Below are positions 1 through 11,690 of a stretch of 64,000 nucleotides of DNA, piece by piece (within the stretch, counting starts at the first letter, position 1; each line of letters starts with the position of its first letter). The stretch lies in NCBI GenBank assembly GCA_012932865.1, contig SAXG01000001.1, positions 186,001-250,000 of the forward strand, given 5' to 3'. Both the position numbers and the translations under genes were made by a program. Source of the DNA: Amylostereum areolatum. Lineage: Eukaryota > Basidiomycota > Agaricomycetes > Russulales > Stereaceae. Below the pieces are notes generated by a model, which was given only the letters and a program-made list of their open reading frames with translations, was not told the origin of the DNA and did not search any database.

Positions 1-119
1 GCCCCTCCCCGAAGTCTTCAGATCTACAACTTTAAACGTAGTGAGCTCGTCTCGACGACGGATGGGGCCCGGGATAGGGCCCGGACTCCGGCTGTTTCTT
101 GTGTAGGGACCGTGCCGTG

Positions 120-150
<31 letters not shown>

Positions 151-1303
151 GGTACTCTCCACCGAAAATGGGCCCCGTAGGGCCGACATGTTGGAGCTAA
201 GAACCACTGAAAAGGAACCCGCCCGTCCGAAGTCCCATCTTCACCACCGAAAATGGTAAGCATCTGAACACGCCGAGGATCTGTCAGTTCCAATCACAAG
301 TATTTTGCATATTTTGCTTCTCATGGGTCTATGGAAGCAAACTAGGCATGTTATAGCAAGCTTGTGCATAAAATGAGAGTTCTGCTCTGGAAACCTCGAC
401 GCCGAAGGCGTGGGAAATTAGACTATTTTTAGATATGTATAGTCTAAGAACCACTGAAAACGGCTGACTTGAAAAAATCTATCATGTAAATCACCGAAAA
501 TGGCCCAAATTCTGTCCCAGCGCACCACCGAAAACAGGTCACCCTGGGATGAATGCTCTATAGGGAATTTCAGGGGTCCTGCCCTGATGTAAATAATTTC
601 CGCCTCCCACGATCCATAGCGAATCTTCACACAAGTCGATGCTCGCTCCGCCTCCGATCCGAACAAACCATGAAATAGACACACACTATGGCTACGATAC
701 TACACGACACGGAGATCCACAAACAACAAATACGTACGTACATACATACAGAGATCGATCCACAAGAAACGCGAACTCCGCGCCCGGCGCCGTCGTACTA
801 CATACACGCAACTACCAGCCCCTACGTAGCCTGCACATTCCGACGTAGATCACAGGGTGTGGACCGCGAGGGGGTGGGGGGTGGGGCGGAATCTAGGAAG
901 CGGGGAGAGGACTCGGAGAGAGAACGGAGCTAGGACGGAAGAAGGACGGACGGGGGAAAGAGGTAGAGTACATGATTTTTCTCCTGTGGCAGACGCGGTA
1001 TTATCATCCGAGGCGCCGGAGAGGGAGACGTATAGGGCGCGGGAGCGTATGGTACAGAAAGCGAAGGGAGGGGGAGGAGGCCGGAGAGCGAGAGGTTCCA
1101 CGAGGACAAATCGAGAGAGAAAAAGAGATGGGACGAGGAAACAAGGGGGAGGAGGGTCGAGGGCGGCGTGTATGCATGCGTTTACAGTTATATGGCGTCG
1201 CGCGTTGCCGGCAATTGGGAAGCGGAGAGGAAGCCGTGGTGTGATGAGACGTGAAAGGACGGAGGAGGAGGAGGGGGAGGAGAAAAGAAAGCAGGAGAAC
1301 GGC
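1..1303. other. Gene-free 3' flank of the regulator gene, with short repeats
   Basis: No supported gene. Short overlapping ORFs on both strands at 640-1300 come from purine-rich, low-stop DNA and show no domain. 1-640 holds scattered copies of a short ACCACCGAAAATGG-like motif (near 159, 204, 244, 449, 491 and 524) and an ATCT microsatellite. Confidence 0.6.
120..151. repeat. ATCT tetranucleotide microsatellite
   Basis: About seven tandem copies of ATCT, uninterrupted. Confidence 0.95.
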
Positions 1304-2849
1304 CTAGTGCATCGGGACCTGCGCCGCCTGGTACTGGAACGCATTCGTCATCGGACCCAACCCATGCATCCCATTCAACCCTCCGATACCATCGGTCCCC
1401 CCCATCCCGACCCCCTCCACCCCGTTGCTCCCCACGAGCTGGTACTCGCCGCCGCCGCCGCCGCCGCCCACCATCGGATCGTCCGCCGGCCAAAAGAACC
1501 TACAAAGAACCAAAAGAAAGAACAGATGTCAGCGTCGCGCAATTAACAACCCCCCGACCGCGAAGCGGAGGCGCGAACGAACGAACGAACGAACGAAACG
1601 AAACGAAACGAAACGAAACGAAGGAACCACAAAAAGAAAACACGGGCTCACCCAGGCATCATCATCGACCCCCACCAATCCGGATTGCTGATCGCCTTCA
1701 TCGTCGCCGGCGCGTCCTCCGTCATCGGCATCCCGCCCAGCAGGCTGTCGAACGAGAATTGGAACCCCGTCCCGAGCTGCATCGGCGCCTGCCCTTGGCC
1801 GTGACCTTGACCGTGAGCTTGAGCTTGAGCTTGAGCCTGAGCTTGAGCTTGAGCTTGAGCCTGAGCTTGAGCTTGAGCTTGAGCCTGCGTCTGCAGCTGC
1901 GGCGCGTTCACCGCCGCCTGAGTCTGGATCTGGATCCGAGGGGGCGGGGCGGGCGGGTACGCGATCGAGGCGGTGAACACCGGCTCGTTGCTGAGCGACT
2001 CGGGGGTGGGGTACCCGCCGTCCGAGGGCGCGGGCGCGCCCATCGAGAGCGACATGCCCTGCGGCCCGTCGTAGCTCTGCCTATCCTGTCCTTGTCCTTG
2101 TCCTTGTCCACCTTGTCCTTGTCCACCTTGCCCATGCCCATGTCCGCCCTGCCCCCGCCCCGATCCCGATCCCGATCCCGATCCTGACCCCGCGCCCACC
2201 TGCGGCGGCTGCCGCGGCGGGGGCTGCATGTGCGTCTGCAGCTTGGCCGCGTGGGCCGAATCGCGCTTGTGCTTCGCGAGGAGCTTCCCGAGGAAGTCCG
2301 AGTACAGCTTGGGCGTGTGCCGCTCGTCGATCGCGATCGCGGGCGAGCCGAAGGTGCTCACGAGCCGGCCGATGACGTCGTAGATGTCCGCCTCGAGCCC
2401 GTCGGTGTGGAAGAGCCTGCATTCGGGGCGGAGGAGCTGCGGAGGGGAGGGCGGAGGATGAGAGGAAGGAAGAGGGGTGCGAAGGAGGGACGACAACGTG
2501 AGTGAGAAGGTGCCGCAGAAGACGATGACGACGCAGAGCATACCTTGAGAAGGAACGCGGACGCGAACGCGCCGAAGACGAAGTGACCTGCAGAGCCGTC
2601 AGTCGAAGCTCAGGAGGGGGAAAGGATCGACGGCGAACGTACCGTCGGGCGCGAAGCGCAAGTACCCGCTGGGCGCGACGGAGTCGACGAGGACGAGGAC
2701 GACGGCCTTGGCCGCGTCGAAGCTCTGCACCAAAAAAACGCGTCAGACTCTTTTCTCCACGCAGGAAAAGAAGGGGGAGAGGGAGAGGGGGAGAGAAGCC
2801 GCGGCACTCTCTTCTCCGCGCCGAAAGAAAGGACGGAAAAGAGGTGTGT

Positions 2850-2887
<38 letters not shown>

Positions 2888-5800
2888 GAGGGGGAGGGGG
2901 AGGGGGGGGGGGAGAGAAACAGCAAACACCCACACACCTTTTTGAAAAAGACCGCGTCGCTCTCCTGCAACCCGCGCAGGAACGCCTGCTGGAACGCGAA
3001 CGAGAGCATCACGAGCCGGGAGTAGTTGACGTAGCTGTCGACCGGTGCACGCCGTCAGCTTTCTCCGTTCGTTCACAAGGAGGATTAAAAGGACCAAGGG
3101 GGGGAGGGGGGAGAGGGGAGGCAAGGGGGGGGGGACAGGGGAGGCAAGGGGGGGGAGAGGGGGGAGACAAGGAGAGAGAGGAGAGAGAAACGCACAAAGG
3201 CAGGAGCTTGCACCGAAACACGGCCGTGGCGTCGTTCGGATCCGAGTCCCTCCGGAAGCGCTCCTCCCACTCCTCATGGCACTGGGTCAAGACGGCCTCA
3301 TGGTGCAGCGTGAGGTCGCGCAGGTCCTTCGCCTAGCCAAAGAAAAAAAAAAGGATGCGTGCCGTCAGCGCCCATCCAAAGAAAGAGAAAAAAAACAGGA
3401 CACCGAGCGCAGAGAGAAGAGAGGGAGAGGGAGAAGGGAGAGAAGAGAGGGAGAGAGGGAGAGAGGGAGAGAGGGAGAGAGGGAGAGAGGGAGAGAGCGG
3501 CAAGCCCGAGCGCACCTTGTTCAACCCCGTCGGCGCGTTCGGGTCGTCGAACACGTCCGCGTGGAACCGGGTCAAGATCCGCATCAGCGCCGAGTACGCG
3601 ACGAGGTGCACGTCCGTGGCGTCGTTGTTCACCGAGCGCTTGTACCAGTCCGGGCCGTCGCGGATGATCCTACGCACGCACAACGAGTGGAGAGACGAAC
3701 GTTAGCCGTGGTGGTCAATGTCACGAGGAGAGGGGGCGGGGGCGGTGGGTCGCGAATGGGGCGATGACGGTGATGGAGGAGGCGGCCGCAGGGGGAGGAA
3801 GGTGAAACCACCAAAAGACAAGAGAGAAAAAAAGGGAAAACGACCACGCACCGATCCTCCTTCACCGTCGACGGCTTCCCGAACTGCGTCGCCGTGGACT
3901 TGTCCAGGTTGAAGCAGATCATCCATATCCGCGTCCGGTTGATCATCTCGCGCTCCTCGAGGTCGTTCCGGGCCTTGCGCGTCGAGAACTGGTGCAGGTT
4001 CAGGTCGGTCGCGATCCTGCGCGCGGGGGGAGAGACGTCCGGTCAGCCACGAATTTTTCAAGATTGACGGGGGAGGGGAAGGGGAAGGGGAAGGGGGGGA
4101 GGAGGGAAGAGGGAGGGACGGAGGAGAGAAACCGGAAAAACGCGGTAAAAGGAACGCCCCGCTCACCGTATCGCCAACCCGGTATACAGCCAGCTCCGAT
4201 CCTCCTCCCACCTGCGCGCCGGCACCGAATAGATGCTCATCAAGATGTACGCCTGGCAGAGCTCGACCGACTTCCAGCCGTCGATGAGCGCGTTCGCCGC
4301 GGCCGACTTGGCGAAGTGCATCGCGATCGGGTACACGTCCGCCTTTTCCGAGTAGCGGAGCGAGATGGCGCAGACTGTGGGGGCGGGGAGGGGGGGTTAG
4401 ATGGAGGAGGACGGAGGAAGGAGGAAAAAGCAAGGAGGTAGGAGGACGGAGGACGGAGCAAGGATGATGGAGGACGGAGCAAGGAGGATGGAGGATGGAG
4501 GATGGAGGGTCGGCGGGCGGGTTAAGGGAGGTGGGTGGGGGGGGGGGGAGGCGATGAGAGACGTACCGACGGTGAACAAAAACGGACAGCGCGAGAACGT
4601 CGAGGACGGGGTATGCAGCACCGGATCGAGCGCCGCAATGAACGGCTGAAAGCAAAGCAAAGCAAAAAAAAAAAAAAACACGACCACCGCAAACGTCAGC
4701 GTCCACGTCGCACACCCCTCACACTCAACAAAAAAAAAGAAAGGCGGGGGGGGGGGGAAGGGAAAGGGCCACTCACGTTCACCCGCGCGTAGAATCTGCA
4801 GAGCGTCCGCGCAACGCCGTCGAAAGGTAGAGACGAAAGGAAGGAAGGAAGGAAGAGAAGAGGAGCCCCGTCAGCGCCCCTCGCACCCCTCGAAAACGCG
4901 AAAGCGCACACGCACATCTCGAACAACCGCTCGACGTCCTCGGGCGTCACCAGCCCGTGCACCAATATATCCGGCGGCGCGGTCTTGTCGATCAAGCCCA
5001 TGCGCTGCTTCAGATCCGACGACGGCCCGGGCTTGAAGTATTTTTCGTTCGCGACGCCCTGGAGGGGGGGAGGGGGGGGGGGGGGGGGGGGTCGCGTCAG
5101 TGTCGTCGGTCGGGGAGGATGGGCAGGTCCTCAAGGCGGACAGAAGAGCCCGGCGAACCCTAAAAAGAAGAAAAAGAAAAAGAAAGAAGAAAAACAAACG
5201 CACCACGACCCCGCCCTCCTCCTCCGCCCTCTCCCTCTCCTCCCTCCTCTCCCTCTCCCCGCCGCTCTCCCCGCCCTCCTTCCGCCCGCCCCCCCGCCTC
5301 CCCGCCTTCCCCCGCGCCTTGCCCCGCTCCTCCGCCGTGATCGCCAGGTCCGCCAGCAGGCCGAGCGGCACCGCCGCGTCCGGCAGCGCGGCCGAGTACG
5401 CGCGCTCGTCCTCGGGGTCGTCCGCGTCGGGGTCGACGAGCGTGCCCGCGGACATCGGGCCGCCCTCCGCGTCCGCGTCCGCGTCCTCCTCCTCCTCGTC
5501 CTCATTCTCATTCTCTCTCTCCCTCATCCCGCCCCTCATCCTCACCCCCTCCGCCTCCGCCTCTCCCGCCTCCTCCTCCTCCTCCTCGCGCTCGCGCGCC
5601 CTCCCCCCCGCCCCGACCGCCGACGCGAGGTGGAACGCCTGCAGGTCCGCGCGCCCGCGCGCGGGGTGCCGGACGGAGGTCTGGAGGCGGTCGAGCCAGG
5701 CGACGACGTTCTGGCGGTGGTTGTCGGAGGAGGAGGTGGCCATGCGGTAGGCGGCGATCGAGAGCGGGGTGGCGAGGTACGGGTTGTGGAGCTGGACCGG

Positions 5801-7659
5801 GGGGGTGGGGGGGGAGGGTTAGCGATCTATGCGTGGGAGGGGAAGAGGGGGGATGCGCACCTGTTTCAGCAAGGACTCGATGATCCCGTCCTTCTGCCGG
5901 ATCTGCGCGAGGAGGTACTCCCGTTTGCTGTCGACGCCGGGTCAGCGCCGCGTTCACACACACACACATATGTATAGAGAGAGAGAGAGAGAGAGAGAGA
6001 AAGCGCGCGTGGGCGACTCACTTGGGCGCGCTGCGCGGTTTGCGGCCCTCGACGACGCAGTGGTGGTTGCCCGCGCGGCAGCGCTTGCACACGTTGTCGT
6101 TCTTCGGAAAGTCGCACTTCATCTGTGAACGAGGAGACGGGCGCGCGCGGGGGCAGAGAGAGAAAAAGAGAGGGAGAGAGAGGGGGGGGGGGGGGGAAGG
6201 GCGCGTCAGCGTTGCGGCGACGGGAACGGAAGGGGGGGGGAAGCGCGACCGACCTTGAGCCTCTTGCAATACGTGCACGCGCCGGGCCTGTCCCACCGCC
6301 GACGAAATATAAACGCATCCAACAGGTTCGCATCGTATACCCCGATCACGGGCGGAAAACATCAACGAAAGAAGACCGCCCGGCGAAAGCCCACCCCCGG
6401 ACGCACGGTCACACACGTATAGGAGCAGGCGCACGGAGGGAAAAGATAAACGAGAGAATGGGGGTGAAGAGGGGGGAAAAAGAGAGATCGAGCGATCGTC
6501 AGCGTGACGTTCTTCTGCGCATATAAAGACCCAAGGAGGGGGGAGGGGGAAAGAAAAAAAGGACGCACAGACGCTGCGGGAGCCCCATCTGCGGCTCGCC
6601 TCCGCCGCCCCCCATCCCGCCCTCGTCCTCGAAATCCTCGCTCTCGCTGTCCTCCGCCGCGTCCTTCTTCGTGCGCTTCCTCCCCCGCGCCGCCTTGGCG
6701 CTTCCGCCCTTCCCCGCGCCGCCCCGCTTGCCTGCCCCGGGCGAGGTCTGGATCTGGGACGGGGTGTGGAAGGCCATGGCGGGGGCGGGGGCGGGGTACG
6801 AGGGCGGCAATTGGCGCTCGTCGTGCCAGGAGGGCGAGAGGGAGGAACCGTGCGAGGGCAAGGTTTGGGCGTCCGAGAGGGGGGTGGTGGCGCTGTAGGA
6901 GGCGGAGGGCGTCAAGCGCTCGCCGTACGCGCCCTCGGCCATGTAGGGCGGCTGAGCGGGGTAAAACGCGCCAAAGTCGGGGGCGTCGTAAGGGGCGGGG
7001 GCGGGGGCGGTGGTGGTGGTGGACTGGGGTTGCCGGGTGCGGGTGGTGGTTGGGCTGTGGGGGTGGGAGTTGACGAAGCGGGTGGGGGGGAGAGAGTCGG
7101 GGGAGAAGTAGGAGAAGGGGGAGGGGTCGGCGGTGGCGGGGGTGAGGGACGGGTTGGGGTTCGGGTTGGGGTTCGGGTTGGTGTTGACGAATTGGTACTG
7201 GTTGTGGAGGGGCTGCATGGAGGGCGGGATTCGGGGTTGCTGTTGCGTTTGTTGAGGTGGAGGTTGGGGTGGCGGGTAGTGGGCGAAGCCGAACTGGTTT
7301 TGGGGGTGTTGTTGCTGTTGGTGGGATTGGATCCAGTGTTCGTAGGCGCCGTCGGACTGGGGCGGGAGGGCGTGGTCGGGGTCGTAGAAGGTGGGGGTGG
7401 GCCCGATCATGGTCGAGGAGGGGGAGGGGGGCGCGAGCGAGCGGGGGATCGCGGCTGGATTGGAGCTTTGAGGGAGCGGGTGAGGGTACAGCCACGGATG
7501 GGCGGGGCGGTGGGGGGTCTGCGGTGCGCTGCCGCTGCTGCTGGTGGCGGCGGCGTTGGTGGCTGGAGGAGGAGGAGATGGGGATGAAGTTGAGAGGGAG
7601 AGAGGAGGAGACGTACGTGGATGAGAAGGAGGAGAGAGATCGGACGGCGGGGGGCGCAT
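1304..7659 (-). CDS. Zn2Cys6 fungal-specific transcription factor, 18 exons
   Basis: Nuclear DNA-binding regulator. Proposed exons in minus order: 7617-7659, 6569-7562, 6254-6287, 6022-6122, 5861-5927, 5204-5791, 4916-5058, 4777-4795, 4567-4645, 4167-4374, 3852-4016, 3516-3669, 3214-3332, 2938-3034, 2643-2724, 2544-2587, 1652-2436, 1304-1499. They sum to 3918 bases, in frame, about 1305 residues. The first intron (54 bp) is optional because reading through stays in frame. Visible parts: a Pro/Gln/Ser-rich N-terminus; a basic patch; a Zn2Cys6 binuclear cluster split over exons 3-4 (GACTYCKRLK, then MKCDF and CKRC with a final HHC); a linker reading NKREYLLAQIRQKD; an acidic low-complexity region; a fungal-trans (MHR) domain with FEIFYARVNPF and IATDLNLHQ; and a C-terminal Gln-Ala and Gly-Ser repeat tail. 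Domain order is typical of the family. Target genes cannot be inferred. Splice sites are read by eye. Confidence 0.85.
1800..1885. repeat. Hexanucleotide repeat coding for a Gln-Ala tract
   Basis: Repeated CTTGAG and CCTGAG units on the plus strand encode an alternating Gln-Ala tract in the C-terminal tail of the minus-strand regulator. The repeat lies in an exon, so changes in copy number would alter the protein in whole dipeptides. Confidence 0.85.
2850..2884. repeat. 35-base G homopolymer inside an intron
   Basis: Uninterrupted run of G on the plus strand (C in the sense strand of the regulator gene), in the intron at 2725-2937. Further runs of 8-18 G follow at 4538, 5070 and 6182, also in introns of this gene. 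Confidence 0.95.
6288..6568 (-). other. 281-bp intron with a distant branch point and AG-free stretch
   Basis: The donor GTGCGT follows codons for LPQR, and the acceptor ACAG precedes PGACTYC of the zinc cluster. The only CTGAC-type branch site seen lies at about 6496-6500, some 208 bases from the acceptor. The sense strand contains no AG from there to the acceptor (no CT on the plus strand from 6290 to 6497). An extra exon in this stretch would therefore lack an acceptor. Confidence 0.6.
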
Positions 7660-8839
7660 GATATGAGGCGAGGACGGGGACGGGGCAAGCGTGCGTGCGT
7701 GCGTGGACAGGACGAAGGGGGCAAATAAGCCCGGAACAGAGCGTTCCTTTTCAACTTTGATCCCGCACCCTGGCCACGCTCCCGGCGCTTTCGCTCAACG
7801 CTTTGCTGTACGCCGTACGCTGCAGCCTGCAGTGCACCCCGATCGCCGCCACTGCCTCCCAACCTTCTTCTTCTCTCTCTCTGATTCGTCAGGCCTCCTC
7901 CCCGCTATCCGATTCTCAATCTGCGCGCCGTCCGTTCACGATCCGTCCCATCATCCCCCACGCCAAAAACGTCCCCTCATCCATTCATTCGCACCCACTC
8001 GACAGCTGTTCGTCGTCAATCCGTGCACGCGGCCCTCCCTGATCCCCGTCCTTCGTCCTGTTCCCCGGGCGTCTCATTCCCCTTTCTCCCCGACTCGGCC
8101 CACATCGCATACACTTCTACTCTGACAGCATGCACGCTCGACGCTTCTCTCACCATTGCGTGTGGACAACAATAGACGTACCGGATGACTCGCCTCCCGT
8201 CCGAGCGCCCCTCCACAGCCTCTCCGCCCTCCCTAAATAGCGTAATCCCTCAACCCATCCCTCCGACCTCACCGTACACCCGTCCCTTCTCATCGCACAT
8301 CGCATCGCATGACGCGCCCATGCTGGTCTGCTGTACACAGGCCTACATAGGCGCGACGTCTCGCCCACCTCCGATCTCATCTCTCTGCAGCAACGAGCTC
8401 TCAACTTAGCTCCCGAGAACCGCGGACCTACGCTCCATTGACAACAACCACAAAACCCACAAAATATACCCACCACGGCACGGCGCGCACACGTCCCTGT
8501 TCCTCCTCGCCGATGCTCTGATCGCGACTTGCTGATCAGTATGCATGGCGTGGGCCACCGCTTTCCCTGAGGAAAAGAAGGGAAGAAGTTGAACGGGGGA
8601 GGGGAGGCGCTGAAGGGTCCACACGTGCGATAACGAAAAGGGAACGCTAAACTCGATAAGTAAGGACCGCGGCGGTGCCGTTACAGTTATACGTACCCCG
8701 CACGCACTGTGTCTCAGAACAGCTCAAGGCCGGTTGAAATTCACGGAAGCTGATTATCGGGGGCAAGGTACCTATCTGTGAGTGTATGACGGCGCCGCCG
8801 CGTCGGACATCCCGCTCAGAGTCGCCGCTGGCAGGTAGA
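7660..8839. other. Upstream region of the regulator gene
   Basis: No gene supported. The plus strand is pyrimidine-rich, which leaves overlapping open frames without domains. This should hold the promoter and 5' untranslated region of the minus-strand regulator. No TATA box could be assigned. Confidence 0.4.
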
Positions 8840-8841
8840 TA

Positions 8842-9502
8842 CAGTGCGGGACAGCCAAAGTCGACAAGTTTGTTCGGCCCCCTCGGAAACCCGCGGAAAC
8901 GTTTCGAAACGATTTGTACATGATCCAGTACATCGACGGAGTGAATCCCGTTGAGCTGTGGCCTCTAGAATACGCTTTAGGATTTTGGGACCCCCAAAAA
9001 TTGGCCGCATCCCTGTTTTAGCGCCTAAAATCACGCAAAAATCACCAATCGACTCCGTTTGGTGAGCTGGTTGCAGATCTGTTGAAATTAAAATAATATA
9101 GTGTGTATTTTCCCGGCAATAAAATGATGGCTGCTCAGGCACGGGCACTGCCGGAAGGTCCGCTGCCGGGATGCCGAGCAGCTCTTAGGTAATCCTCGTC
9201 CGCTTCGTTGACATCCTGATCGCATTTCTGATTTCCAGCAGATCTGATGTCTGTTTGGCTGTAATCCCATGACCGGACAATCTGACGCTTTATTTGACCC
9301 CTTCCGGGCATGCTCCAGGCCCATAAGAAGCCCGCAAAATAGACCCAAAAAATTGGCCGAATCCAAAATGTCGTGGGAAAAACTTCGGAGGTGTGTTTTT
9401 GGACTCCTTTCGCTTCTCCGATTAAGAATCTGAAATTATCTCATCGAAATACCCATTCTTCAGGGCGCTACTGGACTTGTCGACTTTGGCTGTCTGGCAC
9501 TG
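8842..9502. mobile_element. Tc1/mariner-type MITE
   Basis: Terminal inverted repeats of about 28 bases, beginning CAGTGC and containing GACAGCCAAAGTCGACAAGT, match at 26 or more positions between 8842-8869 and the complement of 9475-9502. Each end is flanked by TA (8840-8841 and 9503-9504), the target duplication expected for Tc1/mariner elements. The interior has no transposase, so this would be a non-autonomous copy. A second, direct repeat (CAAAAATTGGCCG-like) lies inside at about 8992 and 9347. Confidence 0.6.
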
Positions 9503-9504
9503 TA

Positions 9505-10185
9505 CACCCTCCGAGTCAACGACACGTCACAGCCTCAGCCCCGGTGAGAAACCCGAAATTTGAGCGCGATAGAGAGCGATTGAAGCTGAACATTCAACAT
9601 TGGTATCCGATAGCCTGTCTGATGAGTGACGACCTGTCGCGCTGCGTTGCGCATCGTCGAGCCCGGACACGGAAAGAGATGGCAGCGCTGCTTCTTGCCT
9701 GATTGAGGAGGCGGACCGCTGCCCAGTGCCGTCAACATCTGTTCGCGTGTTTGCTCTCTTCGCACACCCACGTCGTTTGGCGCAAAACGTGAACGAGGAC
9801 TCACATACTACGTAAGTAGCCTCCAACAGCTGTGATGCTTGGAAAGGGGAAGCTCATGCAAATATACAGCTCTTCCTCCTTTTCCCACCGTCCTTGGATA
9901 CGTATAACGTCAAGAAATGCCGTACACCGAAGACACAAATGGGCTGCGCTTTCACTTTCAAGTGGGTTCACCTTCCGTCCCTCTTGCACAGACACCGTAT
10001 CCTACTAGTAGGATCACCAGCCGTGCATCACGCAGTATCTCTTAAATACCCTAGCTGAGCTTAGCTGTTGAACAACTCCCCGTGCCACGAGCACCAGGCC
10101 GCACCCCACCCAACTCGCCCTATGTCCATGGAACACATCTATTCGGAGGGCCTCGTGGCCTACGGTCGATGGACACCTTGGGACC
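9505..10185. other. Unannotated spacer
   Basis: Nothing recognised. Short ORFs on both strands show no domain or splice pattern. Confidence 0.4.
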
Positions 10186-10641
10186 TGTCAGCAACGACTA
10201 GTGCAACAGCACCAAGTTATGACAAAGCTGACAGAGGAAGAGGACAACAGAGGGGAGCCGATCAGACACGGCGACAGACGAGGGAAAGCAAGCAAAGTCG
10301 GTAGAATTGACTAGCTCGAGATAGGGAATATGTACAGCGAGAGTGAGCCTTATATACATGAGAGGAGAGAGACTTAGGTAAGCAACCGATACACGGCAAT
10401 CAGTAAGCAGACCTAGTATAAGTAAGCAGTCGTATGTAAAAGAGCACAGCATGAGTCAGTATTGTACAGCATGAGTCAGGGGAAAGGAGTCAGACCCGGG
10501 CCGAGATGAGTCACGTGGGCCTGGGTGGGATATGGATGAACCGGGTCCAGGCCGAAGTGAAGCCGGACCGGTGATAAGCCGATAAGTCCTAAAGCGTGTA
10601 ACCAATGTAAAGTAAAAGAAAATTATAGACCGTTCATGACA
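10186..10641 (-). repeat. Family A LTR (copy in the truncated element)
   Basis: 456 bases, TG...CA ends in minus orientation. Several percent diverged from the A1 LTRs. Its end next to GTTGCTGACA resembles the A2 LTR more than the A1 LTR. Confidence 0.9.
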
Positions 10642-10809
10642 TCACCCCTTCCTTAGATTCGACGTCCTTGTCGCAATCAGATCCAGCTTCCTCTTCCGAC
10701 AGGAGTTCCCAACGATTAAGGCGTGTAGGTTTCAGGGCACCCGGATGTTCGCGGTGGAAGTCGTCGATACGTTTCTTGGCATTCTGGAGATTGGCAAGAG
10801 GTTCCCAAG
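10186..10809 (-). mobile_element. Truncated family A retrotransposon (3' end only)
   Basis: 10186-10641 is an inverted family A LTR (TGTCATGAACGG to GTTGCTGACA). It is followed at 10642-10809 by the inverted last part of family A pol, covering the chromodomain end (compare 30166-30344). The element stops abruptly at 10809, where a family B LTR begins. About 90% of the element is missing here. Confidence 0.85.
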
Positions 10810-11141
10810 TGTCACGGATCGCTCCATTTCTCTCTTCGTTTGCAGACCTCGTACACGCGACGTGTCACAGCACATGACTTTCCCTTGCATCACATGCTTC
10901 AACGACGTCATTGCCCGGACTTCCGAGTGGGGTTCCGCATTCTTATCTATGACATAATTGCTCCGGACCTTCGTCCTCCGCCCCATGACTCCTTTCTTAT
11001 TGTTCCCCCCACTCGCACCACTATCGCATTGCATCGCACCATTGTTCCCACTTGTATATAAGGACAGTGTTTCTCTTCCCTTTTCCCTAGACTGTCCATC
11101 TCGTCATACGGTACTGTAGAGCACGTTGCACTACCCTAGGC
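10810..11141 (+). repeat. B1 5' LTR, first part
   Basis: Begins TGTCACGGATCG and matches 35215 onward. It is cut at 11141 by insertion of element C. TAGGC at 11137-11141 recurs at 21371-21375. Confidence 0.9.
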
Positions 11142-11690
11142 TGTTAAGGACGGTCCTTATCACGTGACAAGCGACTCAGGCTACAGTACTCGTGTGTATG
11201 AGAAGTGGGATCAGGTGATCCAGACGTCTCGGTTATACGAAGGTTAAGGTCGATAAGCGAAGCAGTAAGTCTTCACGGAAGACTTAGGCGAGCTTTCGAC
11301 TTAGTTACTTTGGGTTCTCTTCAATAGCTTTAAGAGGAGGTTCTATTTAGAACAGTCCTGTATTTACAAAGAGAACAAGCTGGGGAATAGTTCATTCGTT
11401 GAGCCTCCTTTTATAAGAAAGGAGGTCGAGTAAACATATGTACATTGAGCGACGGTTGTATCAAGTATCTACGGGAATGAGACTGTGGCACCGTCGTGGC
11501 TATGCCGTTGAGACGGTGATGATCTGCGGCACCATCGTGGCTATGCCGTTGAGACGGTGACAATCTGTGGCACCATCGTGGTCGCGTGGTCGAGACGGTT
11601 ACGAACTGGGGCACAGTCGTAATCCGTCGTTTAGCGACGTCCTTCCGAATAAGGTAAGGGAAAAGGAGATACCTTATCGGAGTTGTAACA
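11142..11690 (-). repeat. C 3' LTR
   Basis: 549 bases, TGTTAAGG to TTGTAACA as read on the plus strand. It contains a TATAAAAG box on the minus strand near 11410-11418. Between about 11500 and 11605 there are three tandem units of about 43 bases, each able to pair CACCGTC with GACGGTG. Confidence 0.9.

Noticed and set aside
2081..3277. 398-codon minus-strand ORF
   Set aside because: It runs through several exons and introns of the regulator in the wrong frame and is rich in Pro/Arg from low-complexity DNA.
6300..6480. Extra exon between the first large exon and the Zn2Cys6 exon
   Set aside because: The sense strand has no AG after the branch site until the proposed acceptor, so no standard acceptor exists for such an exon, and the direct join is in frame.
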